Assembly (NCBI RefSeq): GCF_008763945.1
Contig: NZ_VTQH01000001.1
Span: forward strand, 806,110-870,109
Source of the DNA: Microbacterium testaceum StLB037
GTDB lineage: Bacteria > Actinomycetota > Actinomycetes > Actinomycetales > Microbacteriaceae
Length of the DNA: 64,000 bases
Direction of reading: 5' to 3'
The translations under genes and the position numbers were made by a program. The notes under the pieces are model-generated. The model searched no databases, was not told the origin of the DNA, and worked only from the letters and a program-made list of their open reading frames with translations. Shown here piece after piece: positions 7,884 through 19,232 of the stretch. The first letter of the stretch is position 1. Every line of letters starts with the position of its first letter.

Positions 7884-9202
7884 CGCAGCAGCCCTTCGTA
7901 GTGACGCTGCTGAAGCTGCGCGTCGATCTGCTTCACCGTCTCGAGGCCGACACCCACGATGATGAGGATCGAGGCTCCGCCGAACGGGAAGTTCTGGTTC
8001 GCGCCCACCGTGGCCAACGCCACGAGCGGGAGCAACGCGATGAGACCCAGGTAGATCGAGCCCGGGAGCGTGATGCGCGTGAGGACGTAGTCGAGGTACT
8101 CGGCGGTGGGACGACCGGCACGGATGCCGGGGATGAACCCGCCGTACTTCTTCATGTTGTCGGCGACATCGACCGGGTTGAAGGTGATCGCGACGTAGAA
8201 GTACGCGAAGCCGATGATGAGGAGGAAGTACACGAGCATGTACAGGGGGTGATCGCCGCGCGTGAGGTACTGCGAGATCCAGGTCACCCAGGCCGCGGGC
8301 TCCTGGCCTGCCTGCGGCTGGTTGAACTGCGCGATCAGCGCCGGGATGTACAGCAGCGACGAGGCGAAGATGACGGGCACGACGCCGGCCATGTTCACCT
8401 TGATCGGGATGTAGGTGTTCGTCCCCCCGTAGGTGCGACGGCCCACCATGCGCTTCGCGTACTGCACCGGGATGCGTCGCTGGGACTGCTCGACGAAGAC
8501 GACGAGCGCCACGATCACGATGCTGACCGCGAGAACGAGGAGGAAGACCTCGACGCCACGGGCGTTGAGGATCGAGATCATCGCACCGGGGAAGGTGGCG
8601 GCGATCGAGGTGAAGATGAGGATCGACATGCCGTTGCCGACACCGCGCTCGGTGACCAGCTCGGCGAACCACATGACCAGGCCGGTGCCGGCGGTCATCG
8701 TGATGATCATGAGCAGCTGCGCCCACCAGATGTCGTTCGTGAGGAGCTGCTGGCACTCGGGCACACCGGCGGAGCCGAAGAGCTGACCCGAGCGGGCGAC
8801 CGTGACGAGGGTCGTCGACTGCAGGAGCGCGAGCGCGATCGTCAGGTACCGGGTGTACTGCGTGAGTTTCGCCTGTCCCGCCTGGCCCTCTTTGTAGAGG
8901 GTCTCGAAGTGCGGGATCACCACGCGCAGCAGCTGCACGATGATCGTCGCCGTGATGTAGGGCATGACGCCCAGGGCGAAGATCGACAGCTGCAGCAGAG
9001 CGCCACCCGAGAACAGGTTGACCAGCGACAGCAGTCCCTCGGTCCCGCCCGACTGGTTCAGACACTGCTGAACGTTCGGGAAGTCGACGAAGGGCGTCGG
9101 CACGTGGGCACCTAGCCGGTAGATGGCGATGATGCCCAGCGTGAAGGCGATCTTCCGCCTCAGGTCGGGCGTGCGGAAAACCCGCGCGATGGCGCTGAAC
9201 AA
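7880..9202 (-). CDS. secY: Preprotein translocase subunit SecY
   Basis: Channel subunit of the Sec translocon in the cytoplasmic membrane. 440 residues with ten predicted membrane helices, the plug region after helix 1, and the cytoplasmic P-x-x-x-R-R loops. I choose the TTG at 9202, giving F-S-A-I-A-R-V-F at the N-terminus and a normal length; a GGAGG lies 8 nt upstream. The in-frame GTG at 9250 would add 16 residues without a ribosome site. Follows rplO after a hairpin, then overlaps adk. Confidence 0.96.
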   Translation of the reverse strand: MFSAIARVFRTPDLRRKIAFTLGIIAIYRLGAHVPTPFVDFPNVQQCLNQSGGTEGLLSLVNLFSGGALLQLSIFALGVMPYITATIIVQLLRVVIPHFETLYKEGQAGQAKLTQYTRYLTIALALLQSTTLVTVARSGQLFGSAGVPECQQLLTNDIWWAQLLMIITMTAGTGLVMWFAELVTERGVGNGMSILIFTSIAATFPGAMISILNARGVEVFLLVLAVSIVIVALVVFVEQSQRRIPVQYAKRMVGRRTYGGTNTYIPIKVNMAGVVPVIFASSLLYIPALIAQFNQPQAGQEPAAWVTWISQYLTRGDHPLYMLVYFLLIIGFAYFYVAITFNPVDVADNMKKYGGFIPGIRAGRPTAEYLDYVLTRITLPGSIYLGLIALLPLVALATVGANQNFPFGGASILIIVGVGLETVKQIDAQLQQRHYEGLLR

Positions 9203-9267
9203 GGGAGATTCCTCCAGAACGATCTCGGCGCGCGGCAGGGCGCACACCAAATCAGACTAACCCAGAA

Positions 9268-9297
9268 GGGGCCGACGGCCCTAAGGCCGCCGGCCCC
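9268..9297 (-). terminator. Terminator-like hairpin between rplO and secY
   Basis: 13-nt arms (9268-9280 and 9285-9297), one mismatch, CTAA loop, 14 nt after the rplO stop. It may end the ribosomal run or attenuate read-through into secY. The rest of the gap shows no convincing promoter. Confidence 0.7.
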
Positions 9298-9311
9298 TCG
9301 AGGGTCGGGCG

Positions 9312-9845
9312 TCAGTTGACGGAGCCGCCAGCGGCGACGATCTTCTGCTCAGCGGAGCCGGAGACCTTGTCGACCGAAACGGTCAGCGCGACCGAGATGT
9401 CGCCGGTGCCCAGCACCTTGACCTTCTCGTTCTTGCGGACGGCGCCCTTGGCCACCAGGTCGGCGACGGTCACGTCGCCACCCTGCGGGTAGAGCTCGCC
9501 GAGCTTGTCCAGGTTCACGACCTGGTACTCGACGCGGAACGGGTTCTTGAAGCCGCGGAGCTTCGGGGTGCGCATGTGCAGCGGCATCTGCCCACCCTCG
9601 AAGCCGACCTTGACCTGGTAACGGGCCTTGGTTCCCTTGGTACCGCGACCGGCCGTCTTACCCTTCGAGCCCTCACCGCGACCCACGCGGGTCTTGGCGG
9701 TGCGAGCACCCGGGACGGGACGCAGGTGGTGGACCTTGAGCACGCCGGGGCGCGCCGCGGGGGCTTCCTTCTTGGCGGCCGTCTTACCGGCCGTTGCCTT
9801 CTTCGGGGCGTCGACCGTGGCGGTCTCGTCCTTCTTGGCAGCCAT
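9312..9845 (-). CDS. rplO: 50S ribosomal protein L15
   Basis: Late-assembly protein of the large subunit. The conserved core starts at about residue 33 (L-K-V-H-H-L-R-P) and has the [14 protein letters not shown] loop. The first 32 residues are a Lys/Ala/Glu-rich extension not found in E. coli L15. Start overlaps the rpmD stop by one base (TAATG). Confidence 0.97.
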   Translation of the reverse strand: MAAKKDETATVDAPKKATAGKTAAKKEAPAARPGVLKVHHLRPVPGARTAKTRVGRGEGSKGKTAGRGTKGTKARYQVKVGFEGGQMPLHMRTPKLRGFKNPFRVEYQVVNLDKLGELYPQGGDVTVADLVAKGAVRKNEKVKVLGTGDISVALTVSVDKVSGSAEQKIVAAGGSVN

Positions 9846-10030
9846 TAGTCGATCTCCTCAACCTTGACGAGGTGGGCGACGGTCTTGACGTAGCCGCGCG
9901 TCTGCGCGTCGTCGGGACGGACGACCGAGTCGCCGATCCGCTTGAGACCGAGCGAACGCAGCGTGTCGCGCTGGTTCTGCTTCTCACTCACCTTGGACTT
10001 GATCTGCGTGACCTTCAGACGCTCGGCCAT
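9845..10030 (-). CDS. rpmD: 50S ribosomal protein L30
   Basis: 61 residues. Matches L30 in [16 protein letters not shown] and the C-terminal V-x-H-L-V-K-V-E-E. Overlaps rpsE by one base at its start (TGATG) and rplO at its end. Confidence 0.96.
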   Translation of the reverse strand: MAERLKVTQIKSKVSEKQNQRDTLRSLGLKRIGDSVVRPDDAQTRGYVKTVAHLVKVEEID

Positions 10031-10710
10031 CAGGCACCTACCTTCTGAGCGGCGGCCTCGGCGCGCACGAGGCGGGCCGGGGCGACCTGATCGAACTCCA
10101 GGCCACGGCGAGCGGCCACGGCGCGGGGCTCTTCGAGCGACTTCAGCGCCTCGACGGTCGCGTGCACGATGTTGATCGTGTTCGACGAACCGAGCGACTT
10201 CGACAGCACGTCGTGAATACCGGCGCACTCGAGGACGGCGCGGACGGGACCACCGGCGATAACACCGGTACCGGCTGCGGCGGGGCGCAGGAGCACCACA
10301 CCGGCGGCGGCCTCACCCTGGACGGGGTGGGGAATGGTCGAGCCCGAGCGGGGGACGCGGAAGAAGTTGCGCTTGGCCTCTTCGACACCCTTCGAGATGG
10401 CGAGGGGGACTTCGCGGGCCTTGCCGTAACCGACACCCACGACACCGTTGCCGTCGCCCACGACGACGAGCGCCGTGAAGCTGAAGCGACGGCCACCCTT
10501 GACCACCTTCGACACGCGGTTGATCGTCACGACGCGCTCGAGGAACTGGCTCTCGTTGCGGTCGCGCGAACCACGGTCGCGCTGGTTGGTGTTGCGCTCG
10601 CGACCACCGCGACGCGGCTCGCGCTCACGCTCGGCGGGGGCCTGAGCCGCAGCCGCACCCTCAGCCGGTGCAGTCTGCTCGGTCACTTCGGTCTCCTTGT
10701 TGTCACTCAC
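10030..10710 (-). CDS. rpsE: 30S ribosomal protein S5
   Basis: S5 helps decoding accuracy and mRNA entry. 226 residues: a 55-residue N-terminal extension that is first acidic/Ala-rich, then Arg/Gly/Asn-rich, followed by the dsRNA-binding half ([14 protein letters not shown]) and the C-terminal half. Start is GTG, overlapping the rplR stop (GTGA). Confidence 0.97.
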   Translation of the reverse strand: MSDNKETEVTEQTAPAEGAAAAQAPAEREREPRRGGRERNTNQRDRGSRDRNESQFLERVVTINRVSKVVKGGRRFSFTALVVVGDGNGVVGVGYGKAREVPLAISKGVEEAKRNFFRVPRSGSTIPHPVQGEAAAGVVLLRPAAAGTGVIAGGPVRAVLECAGIHDVLSKSLGSSNTINIVHATVEALKSLEEPRAVAARRGLEFDQVAPARLVRAEAAAQKVGA

Positions 10711-11066
10711 AGGTTCAGCCCTCCTTCGCGAGCTCCGTCGGCGATCGCGGCGACGCGACCGGCGTAACGGTTGCCGCCGCGGTCGAACACGACGTCGGAC
10801 ACGCCAGCGGCCTTCGCACGCTCGGCGACGAGTTCGCCGACCTTGCGGGCCTTGGCGGTCTTGTCACCGTCGAACCCGCGCAGGTCGGTCTCGAGGGTGG
10901 AAGCGGAGGCCACGGTGTGGCCCTTGCTGTCGTCCACGACCTGGACGAACACGTGGCGGGCGGAACGCGTCACCACGAGGCGGGGGCGCAGCTCGGTACC
11001 GACGATCTTCTTGCGAAGACGCAGGTGGCGACGCGAGCGGGCGACGGACTTTGTCTTGACAGCCAT
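10707..11066 (-). CDS. rplR: 50S ribosomal protein L18
   Basis: Binds 5S rRNA in the central protuberance. 119 residues with basic N-terminus, R-P-R-L-V-V-T-R-S core and the [20 protein letters not shown] end typical of the family. Confidence 0.97.
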   Translation of the reverse strand: MAVKTKSVARSRRHLRLRKKIVGTELRPRLVVTRSARHVFVQVVDDSKGHTVASASTLETDLRGFDGDKTAKARKVGELVAERAKAAGVSDVVFDRGGNRYAGRVAAIADGAREGGLNL

Positions 11067-11068
11067 GG

Positions 11069-11605
11069 CTACTTACCACTCTTTCCGGCCTTGCGGCGCA
11101 CGACCTCGCCCGCGTACCGCACACCCTTGCCCTTGTAGGGCTCGGGCTTGCGGATCTTGCGGATGTTGGCGGCGGCCTCGCCGACGGCCTGCTTGTCGAT
11201 GCCGCTCACGGTGACCTTGTTGTTGCCTTCGACCGTGAGGGTGATGCCGGCGGGCGGGTCGATGAGGACGGGGTGCGAGAAGCCGAGGGCGAACTCGATC
11301 GAGCTGCCCTTCTGCGCCACGCGGTAACCCGTACCGACGACCTCGAGGCCCTTGGAGTAGCCCTCGGTGACACCGATGATGTTGTTGTTGATGAGAGTGC
11401 GGGTCAGGCCGTGGAGCGACCGCGACTCGCGCTCGTCGTCGGGCCGGGTGACGAGAACCTGGTTCTCCTCGACCGCGACCTCGAGGGGCTGCGCAACGGT
11501 GAGCGCGAGCTCGCCCTTGGGGCCCTTGACGGAGACCTCCCGGCCGTTCACCGAAACGGTGACGCCGGCGGGGATGTCGATGGGAAGACGTCCAATACGC
11601 GACAT
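11069..11605 (-). CDS. rplF: 50S ribosomal protein L6
   Basis: 178 residues with the two repeated L6 domains; begins M-S-R-I-G-R-L-P-I and ends with [10 protein letters not shown]. Located near the factor-binding site of the large subunit. Two bases separate its stop from rplR. Confidence 0.97.
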   Translation of the reverse strand: MSRIGRLPIDIPAGVTVSVNGREVSVKGPKGELALTVAQPLEVAVEENQVLVTRPDDERESRSLHGLTRTLINNNIIGVTEGYSKGLEVVGTGYRVAQKGSSIEFALGFSHPVLIDPPAGITLTVEGNNKVTVSGIDKQAVGEAAANIRKIRKPEPYKGKGVRYAGEVVRRKAGKSGK

Positions 11606-11611
11606 GTCAGA

Positions 11612-12010
11612 TCACCACACGTAGGCGAGGACTTCCCCGCCGACGCCCTTCTGCTCGGCCTGACGGTCGGTGAGAAGACCGGAGGAGGTGGACAGGATGG
11701 CGACGCCGAGGCCACCGAGGACCGTGGGGACCTCGGTCGACTTCGCGTACACGCGAAGGCCGGGCTTCGACACGCGCTTGATGCCGGCGATCGACCGCTC
11801 GCGGTTCGGGCCGTACTTCAGCGTCATGTTGAGGGTCTGGCCGACACGAGCGTCTTCGACGTTCCAGTCGGCGATGTAACCCTCCTGCTTGAGGATGGCG
11901 GCGATGTTGGTCTTGAGCTTGGAGCTCGGCATCGACACGGAGTCGTGGTGCGCCGAGTTCGCGTTGCGCAGACGGGTCAGCATGTCTGCGACCGGGTCTG
12001 TCATCGTCAT
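11612..12010 (-). CDS. rpsH: 30S ribosomal protein S8
   Basis: Primary 16S rRNA-binding protein of the small subunit. 132 residues; [13 protein letters not shown] start and S-T-S-x-G-L-L-T-D end. In many Actinobacteria rpsN precedes this gene; here only a 93-nt gap with a hairpin is present. Confidence 0.97.
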   Translation of the reverse strand: MTMTDPVADMLTRLRNANSAHHDSVSMPSSKLKTNIAAILKQEGYIADWNVEDARVGQTLNMTLKYGPNRERSIAGIKRVSKPGLRVYAKSTEVPTVLGGLGVAILSTSSGLLTDRQAEQKGVGGEVLAYVW

Positions 12011-12071
12011 GTTTTGCTTCTTTCGATCATGAGGTTTCGGCTGCCGTTACGCGACAGTCGACCTTCGATGA

Positions 12072-12098
12072 AGGGCCCCCGGAAACCCCGGGGGCCCT
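12072..12098 (-). terminator. Hairpin between rplE and rpsH
   Basis: Perfect 11-bp G+C stem (12072-12082 with 12088-12098), 5-nt loop, 5 nt after the rplE stop. No U-run follows, so it may be an attenuator or an mRNA processing/stability hairpin in the middle of the ribosomal run. Confidence 0.6.
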
Positions 12099-12103
12099 GG
12101 GGG

Positions 12104-12694
12104 TCAGGCCTGCGCGTCGGCCGACTGGAACGGGAAGCCGAGCTGACGCAGCAGCGAGCGGCCCTCGTCGTCGGTCTTCGCGGTGGTGACGATCGTGATG
12201 TCGAAACCACGCACGCGGTCGATGCGGTCCTGGTCGATCTCGTGGAACACGGACTGCTCCTGGAGACCGAAGGTGTAGTTGCCGTTGCCGTCGAACTGCT
12301 TGGCCGACAGACCGCGGAAGTCGCGGATGCGGGGCAGGGCGAGGTTGACGAGGCGGTCCACGAACTCCCACGCACGGTCACCGCGGAGGGTGACGTGCGC
12401 ACCGATGGCCTGGCCCTCGCGCAGCTTGAACTGCGCGATGGACTTGCGGGCCTTGGTGACGATGGGCTTCTGGCCGGTGATCTTGGTGAGGTCGTCGACC
12501 GCGCCATCGATCACCTTGCTGTCGCGAGCAGCCTCGCCGACACCGGTGTTCACGACGACCTTGACCAGACCGGGGATCTGCATGACGTTCTCGTAACCGA
12601 ACTCGTCCTGCAGCGCCTTCTTGATCTCGGCGTTGTACTTCTGCTTGAGGCGGGGCTGGATCTTGCCAGTCTCCGCGGCAGTCGTGGTGCTCAT
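12104..12694 (-). CDS. rplE: 50S ribosomal protein L5
   Basis: Binds 5S rRNA and P-site tRNA in the central protuberance. 196 residues, including a short Thr/Ala N-terminal extension before P-R-L-K-Q-K-Y. Two bases after rplX. Confidence 0.97.
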   Translation of the reverse strand: MSTTTAAETGKIQPRLKQKYNAEIKKALQDEFGYENVMQIPGLVKVVVNTGVGEAARDSKVIDGAVDDLTKITGQKPIVTKARKSIAQFKLREGQAIGAHVTLRGDRAWEFVDRLVNLALPRIRDFRGLSAKQFDGNGNYTFGLQEQSVFHEIDQDRIDRVRGFDITIVTTAKTDDEGRSLLRQLGFPFQSADAQA

Positions 12695-12696
12695 GT

Positions 12697-13056
12697 TCAG
12701 AGGTCCTTGCCTGACTTCTTCGCGAAGCGCACGCGGACGGTGCGCTTGACGCCGTCCTTGACCTGCTCCTCGACACGGTGTCCGACACGGGTCGGCTTCT
12801 TGGTCGAGGGGTCGACGAGCGCGACGTTGGAGATGTGGATCGGGGCCTCGAACGTCTCGATGCCACCGGTCTTGGTGCCGCGCTGGGACTGACCCACGCG
12901 GTTGTGCTTGGTGACGTAGTTCACGCCCTCGACGATGACGCGGTTCTGCTCGGTCAGGACCTCGAGGACCTTGCCCTGCTTGCCGCGGTCGCCGCCACGC
13001 TCGGGCTTGGCGCCCGAGATGACCTGAACCAGGTCGCCCTTTTTGATTTTCGCCAT
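12697..13056 (-). CDS. rplX: 50S ribosomal protein L24
   Basis: Assembly initiator of the large subunit. 119 residues with a KOW motif ([13 protein letters not shown]) at the N-terminus. Two bases after rplN. Confidence 0.97.
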   Translation of the reverse strand: MAKIKKGDLVQVISGAKPERGGDRGKQGKVLEVLTEQNRVIVEGVNYVTKHNRVGQSQRGTKTGGIETFEAPIHISNVALVDPSTKKPTRVGHRVEEQVKDGVKRTVRVRFAKKSGKDL

Positions 13057-13058
13057 GA

Positions 13059-13427
13059 TCAGATGACCTCCGGGGCGAGCGAGACGATCTTCATGAACTT
13101 CTTGTCGCGAAGCTCACGGCCGACCGGTCCGAAGATGCGGGTGCCGCGGGGCTCCCCGTCGTTCTTCAGGATCACGGCGGCGTTCTCGTCGAACTTGATG
13201 TACGAGCCGTCGGGACGGCGGGTCTGCTTGACGACACGGACGACGACGGCCTTGACCACATCGCCCTTCTTGACGTTGCCACCCGGGATCGCGTCCTTGA
13301 CCGTGGCGACGATGACGTCGCCCAGGCCGGCGTAACGGCGGTTGGAGCCGCCGAGCACGCGGATGGTGAGCAGCTCCTTGGCGCCGGTGTTGTCGGCGAC
13401 CTTCAGCCGGGATTCGTTCTGAATCAC
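13059..13427 (-). CDS. rplN: 50S ribosomal protein L14
   Basis: 122 residues, highly conserved; [16 protein letters not shown] start. Contacts 23S rRNA and forms intersubunit bridges. Preceded by a 34-nt gap after rpsQ. Confidence 0.98.
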   Translation of the reverse strand: MIQNESRLKVADNTGAKELLTIRVLGGSNRRYAGLGDVIVATVKDAIPGGNVKKGDVVKAVVVRVVKQTRRPDGSYIKFDENAAVILKNDGEPRGTRIFGPVGRELRDKKFMKIVSLAPEVI

Positions 13428-13444
13428 TTTTTACTCCTTGGGTT

Positions 13445-13469
13445 CCAAGTAAGCGCGAGGCTTACTTGG
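13445..13469 (-). other. Hairpin over the rpsQ stop codon
   Basis: A 10-bp perfect inverted repeat (13445-13454 with 13460-13469) and 5-nt loop. The upstream arm contains the rpsQ stop codon. Function unknown; it could protect or tune the rpsQ-rplN junction. Confidence 0.45.
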
Positions 13470-13788
13470 CCTTCTCGAGGATCTCGACCAGGCGCCAGCG
13501 CTTGGTGGCGCTCAGCGGACGGGTCTCGTTGATGACGACGAGGTCGCCGATGCCGGCCGAGTTGGACTCGTCGTGCGCCTTGACCTTCGAGGTGCGGCGG
13601 ATGACCTTGCCGTAGAGCGGGTGCTTCACGCGGTCCTCGACCTCGACGACGATGGTCTTGTCCATCTTGTCGCTGACGACGTATCCACGACGCGCCTTGC
13701 GGTAACCGCGGGCGTTCTCGTCGCGAACGTCGTTCTCGGAGTGCTCGTGACCGGCGACCTGCGCCTCGGCCTTCTTCGCGGTAGCCAT
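13462..13788 (-). CDS. rpsQ: 30S ribosomal protein S17
   Basis: OB-fold 16S rRNA-binding protein. 108 residues; about 28 extra N-terminal residues (Ala/Glu/His-rich) precede the core that starts at [10 protein letters not shown]. Start overlaps the rpmC stop (TAATG). Confidence 0.96.
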   Translation of the reverse strand: MATAKKAEAQVAGHEHSENDVRDENARGYRKARRGYVVSDKMDKTIVVEVEDRVKHPLYGKVIRRTSKVKAHDESNSAGIGDLVVINETRPLSATKRWRLVEILEKAK

Positions 13789-14099
13789 TACTCCGCCTCT
13801 TCCTTCGCGGCGTCGTCAGCGGAGTCCGCCTTCTTCGCCTTGCTCTTCTTCGCCTTCGTCGCCTCGACCGGGGCCGGGGTGGCGCGGATGCCGAGCTCGC
13901 GCTCACGGATCACCGTGTACAGACGCGCGATGTCGCGCTTGACTGCACGGATGCGACCGTGGCTCTCGAGCTGGCCGGTGGCCGACTGGAAGCGCAGGTT
14001 GAACAGCTCTTCCTTGGCCTTACGCAGCTCCTCGACGAGGCGCTGGTCTTCGAACGTGTCGAGCTCGCTCGGGGCGAGCTGCTTGGTGCCGATCGCCAT
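13788..14099 (-). CDS. rpmC: 50S ribosomal protein L29
   Basis: Exit-tunnel protein that helps dock chaperones and signal recognition particle. 103 residues: the helical core ([13 protein letters not shown]) and a 30-residue Lys/Ala/Asp/Glu tail absent from E. coli L29. Overlaps both neighbours by one base. Confidence 0.96.
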   Translation of the reverse strand: MAIGTKQLAPSELDTFEDQRLVEELRKAKEELFNLRFQSATGQLESHGRIRAVKRDIARLYTVIRERELGIRATPAPVEATKAKKSKAKKADSADDAAKEEAE

Positions 14100-14518
14100 T
14101 ACGCGTCGCCCTCCTCGCGCTTGATGATGCGTGCCTTCAGGGGCAGCTTGTGAATGGCTCGGGTGAGTGCCTCGCGAGCGAGCTGCTCGTCGACACCCGC
14201 GACCTCGAAGAGGACGCGGCCCGGCTTGACGTTCGCAACCCACCACTCGGGGGAGCCCTTACCCGAACCCATGCGGGTTTCGGCGGGCTTCTTGGTGAGG
14301 GGGCGGTCGGGGTAGATGTTGATCCACACCTTTCCACCGCGCTTGATGTGACGCGTCATGGCGATACGAGCGGACTCGATCTGACGGTTGGTCACGTAAG
14401 CGGGGGTCAGCGCCTGGATACCGAACTCACCGAACGACACCTGGGTGCCACCGGTGGCCTGGCCCGAACGGCCGGGGTGGTGCTGCTTGCGGTACTTGAC
14501 CTTGCGGGGGATGAGCAT
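14099..14518 (-). CDS. rplP: 50S ribosomal protein L16
   Basis: 139 residues, [15 protein letters not shown] start. Needed for A-site tRNA placement. TAATG overlaps join it to rpsC and rpmC. Confidence 0.98.
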   Translation of the reverse strand: MLIPRKVKYRKQHHPGRSGQATGGTQVSFGEFGIQALTPAYVTNRQIESARIAMTRHIKRGGKVWINIYPDRPLTKKPAETRMGSGKGSPEWWVANVKPGRVLFEVAGVDEQLAREALTRAIHKLPLKARIIKREEGDA

Positions 14519-15276
14519 TACGCCGACGCTCCTTCTGCCACGGGGGCCTCGTTGCGAGGGCCACGACGGCGGTCGCCGCCGCGGTCGTCACGACCGCGCG
14601 ACTTGGGCGCGTTGGCCTGCTCGCGGGCGAGCTCCTTGTTGGTGAGGTCGCCCTTGTAGATCCAGACCTTCACGCCGATGCGGCCGAAGGTGGTCTTGGC
14701 CTCGTAGAAGCCGTAGTCGATGTTCGCGCGCAGGGTGTGCAGGGGCACACGGCCTTCGCGGTAGAACTCCGAGCGGCTCATCTCGGCGCCGCCGAGGCGG
14801 CCCGACACCTGGATGCGGACACCCTTGGCGCCGGCGCGCTGCGCGCCCTGCAGGCCCTTGCGCATCGCGCGACGGAACGCCACGCGAGCGGTGAGCTGCT
14901 CGGCGACGCCCTGGGCGACGAGCTGAGCGTCGGCCTCGGGGTTCTTGACCTCGAGGATGTTCAGCTGGATCTGCTTTCCGGTGAGCTTCTCGAGGTCGGC
15001 ACGGATGCGCTCGGCCTCGGCGCCGCGGCGACCGATCACGATGCCCGGACGGGCGGTGTGGATGTCGACGCGGACGCGGTCACGCGTGCGCTCGATCTCG
15101 ATGTTGCTGACACCGGCGCGGTCGAGCGAGGTGGTCAGCAGGCGACGGATCTTGATGTCCTCGGCGAGGTAGTCGGCGTAACGCTGACCGGCCTTCGTCG
15201 AGTCCGAGAACCACCGCGACACGTGGTCGGTCGTGATGCCGAGGCGGAAGCCGTACGGGTTGACTTTCTGTCCCAT
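14518..15276 (-). CDS. rpsC: 30S ribosomal protein S3
   Basis: Forms the mRNA entry tunnel with S4 and S5. 252 residues: KH domain (I-V-I-G-R-R-G-A-E) and C-terminal domain, then a tail rich in Arg, Gly, Asp ([13 protein letters not shown]). One-base overlaps with rplV and rplP. Confidence 0.97.
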   Translation of the reverse strand: MGQKVNPYGFRLGITTDHVSRWFSDSTKAGQRYADYLAEDIKIRRLLTTSLDRAGVSNIEIERTRDRVRVDIHTARPGIVIGRRGAEAERIRADLEKLTGKQIQLNILEVKNPEADAQLVAQGVAEQLTARVAFRRAMRKGLQGAQRAGAKGVRIQVSGRLGGAEMSRSEFYREGRVPLHTLRANIDYGFYEAKTTFGRIGVKVWIYKGDLTNKELAREQANAPKSRGRDDRGGDRRRGPRNEAPVAEGASA

Positions 15277-15674
15277 TACTTGCTCGCCTTCTTGTTGGCG
15301 CGAGCCGGGGCCGCCTCAGCGGTCTCGGGCGTCGCGAGCACGACCGTGATGTGGCTCGTGCGCTTCTTGATCTGGAAGGCGCGACCCTGAGCGCGGGGCT
15401 GGAAACGCTTGAGCGTCGTGCCCTCGTCGACGTACGCGTTCTTCACGTACAGGTCGGCGTCATCCAGGTACTCGTTCGTCTTGTCGGCCGTGACGCGAGC
15501 GTTCGCGATGGCCGAGGCGACGAGCTTGTAGATCGGCTCGCTCGCGCCCTGGGGCGCGAACTTCAGGATCGCGAGGGCCTCTTCGGCCTGCTTGCCCTTG
15601 ATGAGGGCGACGACGCGACGAGCCTTCTGAGGGGTCACGCGGATGTGTCGCACACGTGCGATGGACTCCACCAT
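15276..15674 (-). CDS. rplV: 50S ribosomal protein L22
   Basis: Lines the exit tunnel with L4; its long hairpin (around residues 80-100) is a macrolide-contact region and looks normal. 132 residues with a short Ala/Lys tail. Confidence 0.97.
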   Translation of the reverse strand: MVESIARVRHIRVTPQKARRVVALIKGKQAEEALAILKFAPQGASEPIYKLVASAIANARVTADKTNEYLDDADLYVKNAYVDEGTTLKRFQPRAQGRAFQIKKRTSHITVVLATPETAEAAPARANKKASK

Positions 15675-15696
15675 TTCTCTCTCCTCCTCGGTCGCC

Positions 15697-15978
15697 TTAG
15701 CGGCGACGGCCCTTCTTGTCGTCCTTCACGTGGCCGCGGAAGGTGCGGGTGGGCGAGAACTCGCCCAGCTTGTGGCCGACCATGGTCTCGGTCACGAACA
15801 CGGGGATGTGCTTGCGTCCGTCGTGCACGGCGATGGTGTGTCCCAGCATGGCGGGGATGATCATCGAACGGCGCGACCAGGTCTTGATGACGTTCTTGGA
15901 ACCGGCTTCGTTCTGCGAGACGACCTTGCGAAGCAGGTGCTCGTCGACGAAGGGGCCCTTCTTAAGGCTGCGAGGCAT
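15697..15978 (-). CDS. rpsS: 30S ribosomal protein S19
   Basis: 93 residues, [12 protein letters not shown] start. Head of the small subunit, partner of S13. 12 nt after rplB. Confidence 0.98.
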   Translation of the reverse strand: MPRSLKKGPFVDEHLLRKVVSQNEAGSKNVIKTWSRRSMIIPAMLGHTIAVHDGRKHIPVFVTETMVGHKLGEFSPTRTFRGHVKDDKKGRRR

Positions 15979-15990
15979 CTTCCTCTACTC

Positions 15991-16830
<840 letters not shown>

Positions 16831-16854
16831 TGTTCTTGTCCTCTATCCCGACCG

Positions 16855-17154
16855 TCAGCCGACAGACGTGAAGATGTCGATGGTGCCCGACTTCAGCGAG
16901 ACGATGGCGCGCTTGGTGTCCTTGCGCTTGCCGATGCCGAAGCGGGTGCGACGGGCCTTGCCCACGCGGTTGATCGTGTTGACCGAAGCCACCTTGACGC
17001 CGAAGATCTTCTCGATCGCGAGCTTGATCTCGGTCTTCGACGAACGGGGGTCCACCAGGAAGGTGTACTTGCCCTCGTCGATGAGCGAGTAGCTCTTCTC
17101 GGAGACGACCGGCTTCAGGATGATGTCGCGCGGGTCCTTGTTGACGGCGGTCAT
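16855..17154 (-). CDS. rplW: 50S ribosomal protein L23
   Basis: Docking site for trigger factor and SRP at the tunnel exit. 99 residues; [11 protein letters not shown] start region. Overlaps rplD by ATGA. Confidence 0.97.
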   Translation of the reverse strand: MTAVNKDPRDIILKPVVSEKSYSLIDEGKYTFLVDPRSSKTEIKLAIEKIFGVKVASVNTINRVGKARRTRFGIGKRKDTKRAIVSLKSGTIDIFTSVG

Positions 17155-17813
17155 GCCGAGACCTCCTCGGTGGCGCCGGACTTCGACGCGACGAACGCGT
17201 CGTAGGCGGCCTTGGTGAAGACGATGTCGTCGGAGACGAGCACGTCGTAGGCGTTCAGCTGACCGAAGGACAGCACGTGGACGTACGCGAGGTTGCGCAC
17301 GCTCTTGACCGTCAGCTCGTCGTCACGGTCGATGACCACGAGGACGTTCTTGACGGCGCCGAGGGCGTTGAGCACGGTCGCGGCGGCCTTGGTCGAAGGC
17401 GCACCCTCGATGCCGAAGCTGTCGACGACGTGGAGACGCTGGCCACGAGCCCGGTCGCTGAGCGCACCGAGCAGAGCGGCGGCGATCATCTTCTTGGGGG
17501 TGCGCTGGCCGTAGTCACGGGGCTTGGGACCGTGGACGATGCCACCACCGGTCATGTGCGGCGCGCGGATCGAGCCCTGACGGGCGTTACCCGTGCCCTT
17601 CTGCTTGAAGGGCTTGCGACCGGCACCGGAGACCTCGCCACGACGCTTGGTCGAGTGCGTGCCCTGGCGGGCCGCGGCACGCTGCGCCACGACGACCTGG
17701 TGGATCAGCGGGATGTTCGTCTTGACGTCGAAGATCGCGGCGGGCAGCTCGACAGAGCCGGCCTTGTTGCCGTCGGCCTTCACGACGTCGAGCGCGAGAG
17801 TCGAGTCAGCCAT
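17151..17813 (-). CDS. rplD: 50S ribosomal protein L4
   Basis: 220 residues. Exit-tunnel protein; the extended loop ([18 protein letters not shown] around residues 51-68) is intact. In E. coli L4 also represses the S10 operon; whether it does here is unknown. ATG two bases after the rplC stop. Confidence 0.97.
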   Translation of the reverse strand: MADSTLALDVVKADGNKAGSVELPAAIFDVKTNIPLIHQVVVAQRAAARQGTHSTKRRGEVSGAGRKPFKQKGTGNARQGSIRAPHMTGGGIVHGPKPRDYGQRTPKKMIAAALLGALSDRARGQRLHVVDSFGIEGAPSTKAAATVLNALGAVKNVLVVIDRDDELTVKSVRNLAYVHVLSFGQLNAYDVLVSDDIVFTKAAYDAFVASKSGATEEVSA

Positions 17814-17815
17814 GA

Positions 17816-18475
17816 TCAGGCACCCTTCACTGCGTTGCGGACGTAGACGATGCGGCCACGAGCGCCGGGGACGGCGCCCTTGACGAGCATGAGTCCCTTC
17901 TCGGCGTCGACGGCGTGCACCGTGAGGTTGAGGACGGTCACGCGCTCGCCACCCATACGGCCGGCCATGCGCATGCCCTTGAAGACGCGGCTCGGGGTCG
18001 ACGATGCGCCGATCGAACCGGGCTTGCGGTGGTTGCGGTGCGCACCGTGAGACGCGGAGACACCCTTGAAGTTGTGACGCTTCATGACACCCGCGGTGCC
18101 CTTGCCCTTGCTGGTGCCGACGACGTCGACCAGCTGGCCGGCCTCGAACAGGCCGTCGACGGTGAGCTCCTGGCCCAGCGAGTAGTCGGCGGCGTCCGCG
18201 GTGCGCACCTCGGTGAGGTGGCGGCGCGGGGTGACACCGGCTGCGTCGAAGTGAGCGGTGAGGGGCTTGTTCACCTTGCGGGGGTCGATCTGGCCGTAGC
18301 CGATCTGAACGGCGTTGTAGCCGTCCTTGTCGAGCGAGCGCAGCTGGGTCACGACGTTCGGGGCGACCTCGATGACGGTGACGGGAACGAGCTTGCCGTT
18401 CTCGTCCCACACCTGGGTCATGCCGAGCTTGGTGCCGAGGAGGCCCTTGGAGATCTTGGAGTTGATGTCAGCCAT
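17816..18475 (-). CDS. rplC: 50S ribosomal protein L3
   Basis: 219 residues. Nucleates large-subunit assembly; conserved [11 protein letters not shown] near the N-terminus and [16 protein letters not shown] in the middle. 8 nt after rpsJ. Confidence 0.97.
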   Translation of the reverse strand: MADINSKISKGLLGTKLGMTQVWDENGKLVPVTVIEVAPNVVTQLRSLDKDGYNAVQIGYGQIDPRKVNKPLTAHFDAAGVTPRRHLTEVRTADAADYSLGQELTVDGLFEAGQLVDVVGTSKGKGTAGVMKRHNFKGVSASHGAHRNHRKPGSIGASSTPSRVFKGMRMAGRMGGERVTVLNLTVHAVDAEKGLMLVKGAVPGARGRIVYVRNAVKGA

Positions 18476-18483
18476 GTCGAACC

Positions 18484-18792
18484 TCAGAGCTTGATCTCGA
18501 TGTTGACGTCGGCAGGAAGGTCGAGACGCATCAGCGAGTCGACGGCCTTGGGCGTCGGGTCGATGATGTCGATGAGGCGCTTGTGGGTGCGCATCTCGAA
18601 GTGCTCGCGGCTGTCCTTGTACTTGTGGGGCGACCGGATGACGCACACGACGTTCTTCTCGGTCGGAAGGGGAACCGGGCCCACCACGGTGGCGCCGGCA
18701 CGGGTCACGGTGTCGACGATCTTGCGCGCCGACGAATCGAGTCCGGCGTGGTCATACGACTTCAGGCGAATGCGGATCTTCTGTCCCGCCAT
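18484..18792 (-). CDS. rpsJ: 30S ribosomal protein S10
   Basis: 102 residues. Head protein of the small subunit; in E. coli (NusE) it also takes part in transcription antitermination with NusB. First gene of a 20-gene ribosomal run ending at rplO, preceded by a roughly 300-nt leader. Confidence 0.98.
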   Translation of the reverse strand: MAGQKIRIRLKSYDHAGLDSSARKIVDTVTRAGATVVGPVPLPTEKNVVCVIRSPHKYKDSREHFEMRTHKRLIDIIDPTPKAVDSLMRLDLPADVNIEIKL

Positions 18793-19101
18793 TGTCTGCT
18801 CTCTCTCTTTCTCGCGTCTTACCCGACCTGGGGCATTGGACGCACGGTGGCGCTCTCGCGCCCTGGCACTTCCCCTCGCTCGCGCGAGAGATGCTGCACC
18901 GCTGTTCAGCTGTCAAACCGGATGCCGAGGCTTCCGGCCCGCCCCTCGTGCGCACGCGCACGAATCCCGCGAGGGATGAAGGGGATCGGTGTGATGTTCT
19001 GCTGCCCGCGGCCCAGGACCTTGCGCATCCGCGCCGCCTGTGCACTGCCGAGACAGTGATCTGGCGCGCGCCGAGCGCACGCCGGAATGTGGAACTGGAC
19101 T
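18793..19101 (-). promoter_or_regulatory. Long structured leader of the S10 operon
   Basis: This stretch has no gene. It lies between the predicted start point and rpsJ. Small hairpins can be seen: an 8-bp stem (18853-18860 with 18883-18890), a 7-bp stem with tetraloop (18946-18952 with 18957-18963) and a 5-bp stem with a GCGA-type loop (18964-18977). A leader of this length fits autoregulation, but no known leader family is recognisable by eye. Confidence 0.5.
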
Positions 19102-19130
19102 AGTCTACGTACCCCGTGCGCGAGTCGCAA
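19102..19130 (-). promoter_or_regulatory. Promoter of the S10 operon
   Basis: Minus strand: -35 TTGCGA (19125-19130), 17 bp, -10 TAGACT (19102-19107). Confidence 0.75.
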
Positions 19131-19182
19131 ACCCGGGCGTGTCGCGCCCGGGGAATGCCCAGCATCCGGGGCGCCCGCACAG

Positions 19183-19219
19183 CAGCGGCGCCTCCCCGAT
19201 GATCAGGGAGGCGCCGCTG
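19183..19219 (-). terminator. Terminator after the antitoxin-like gene
   Basis: Perfect 14-bp stem (19183-19196 with 19206-19219) and 9-nt loop, 13 nt past the gene's stop and ahead of the S10 promoter. Confidence 0.85.
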
Positions 19220-19232
19220 TGGTCGGTCGTTG

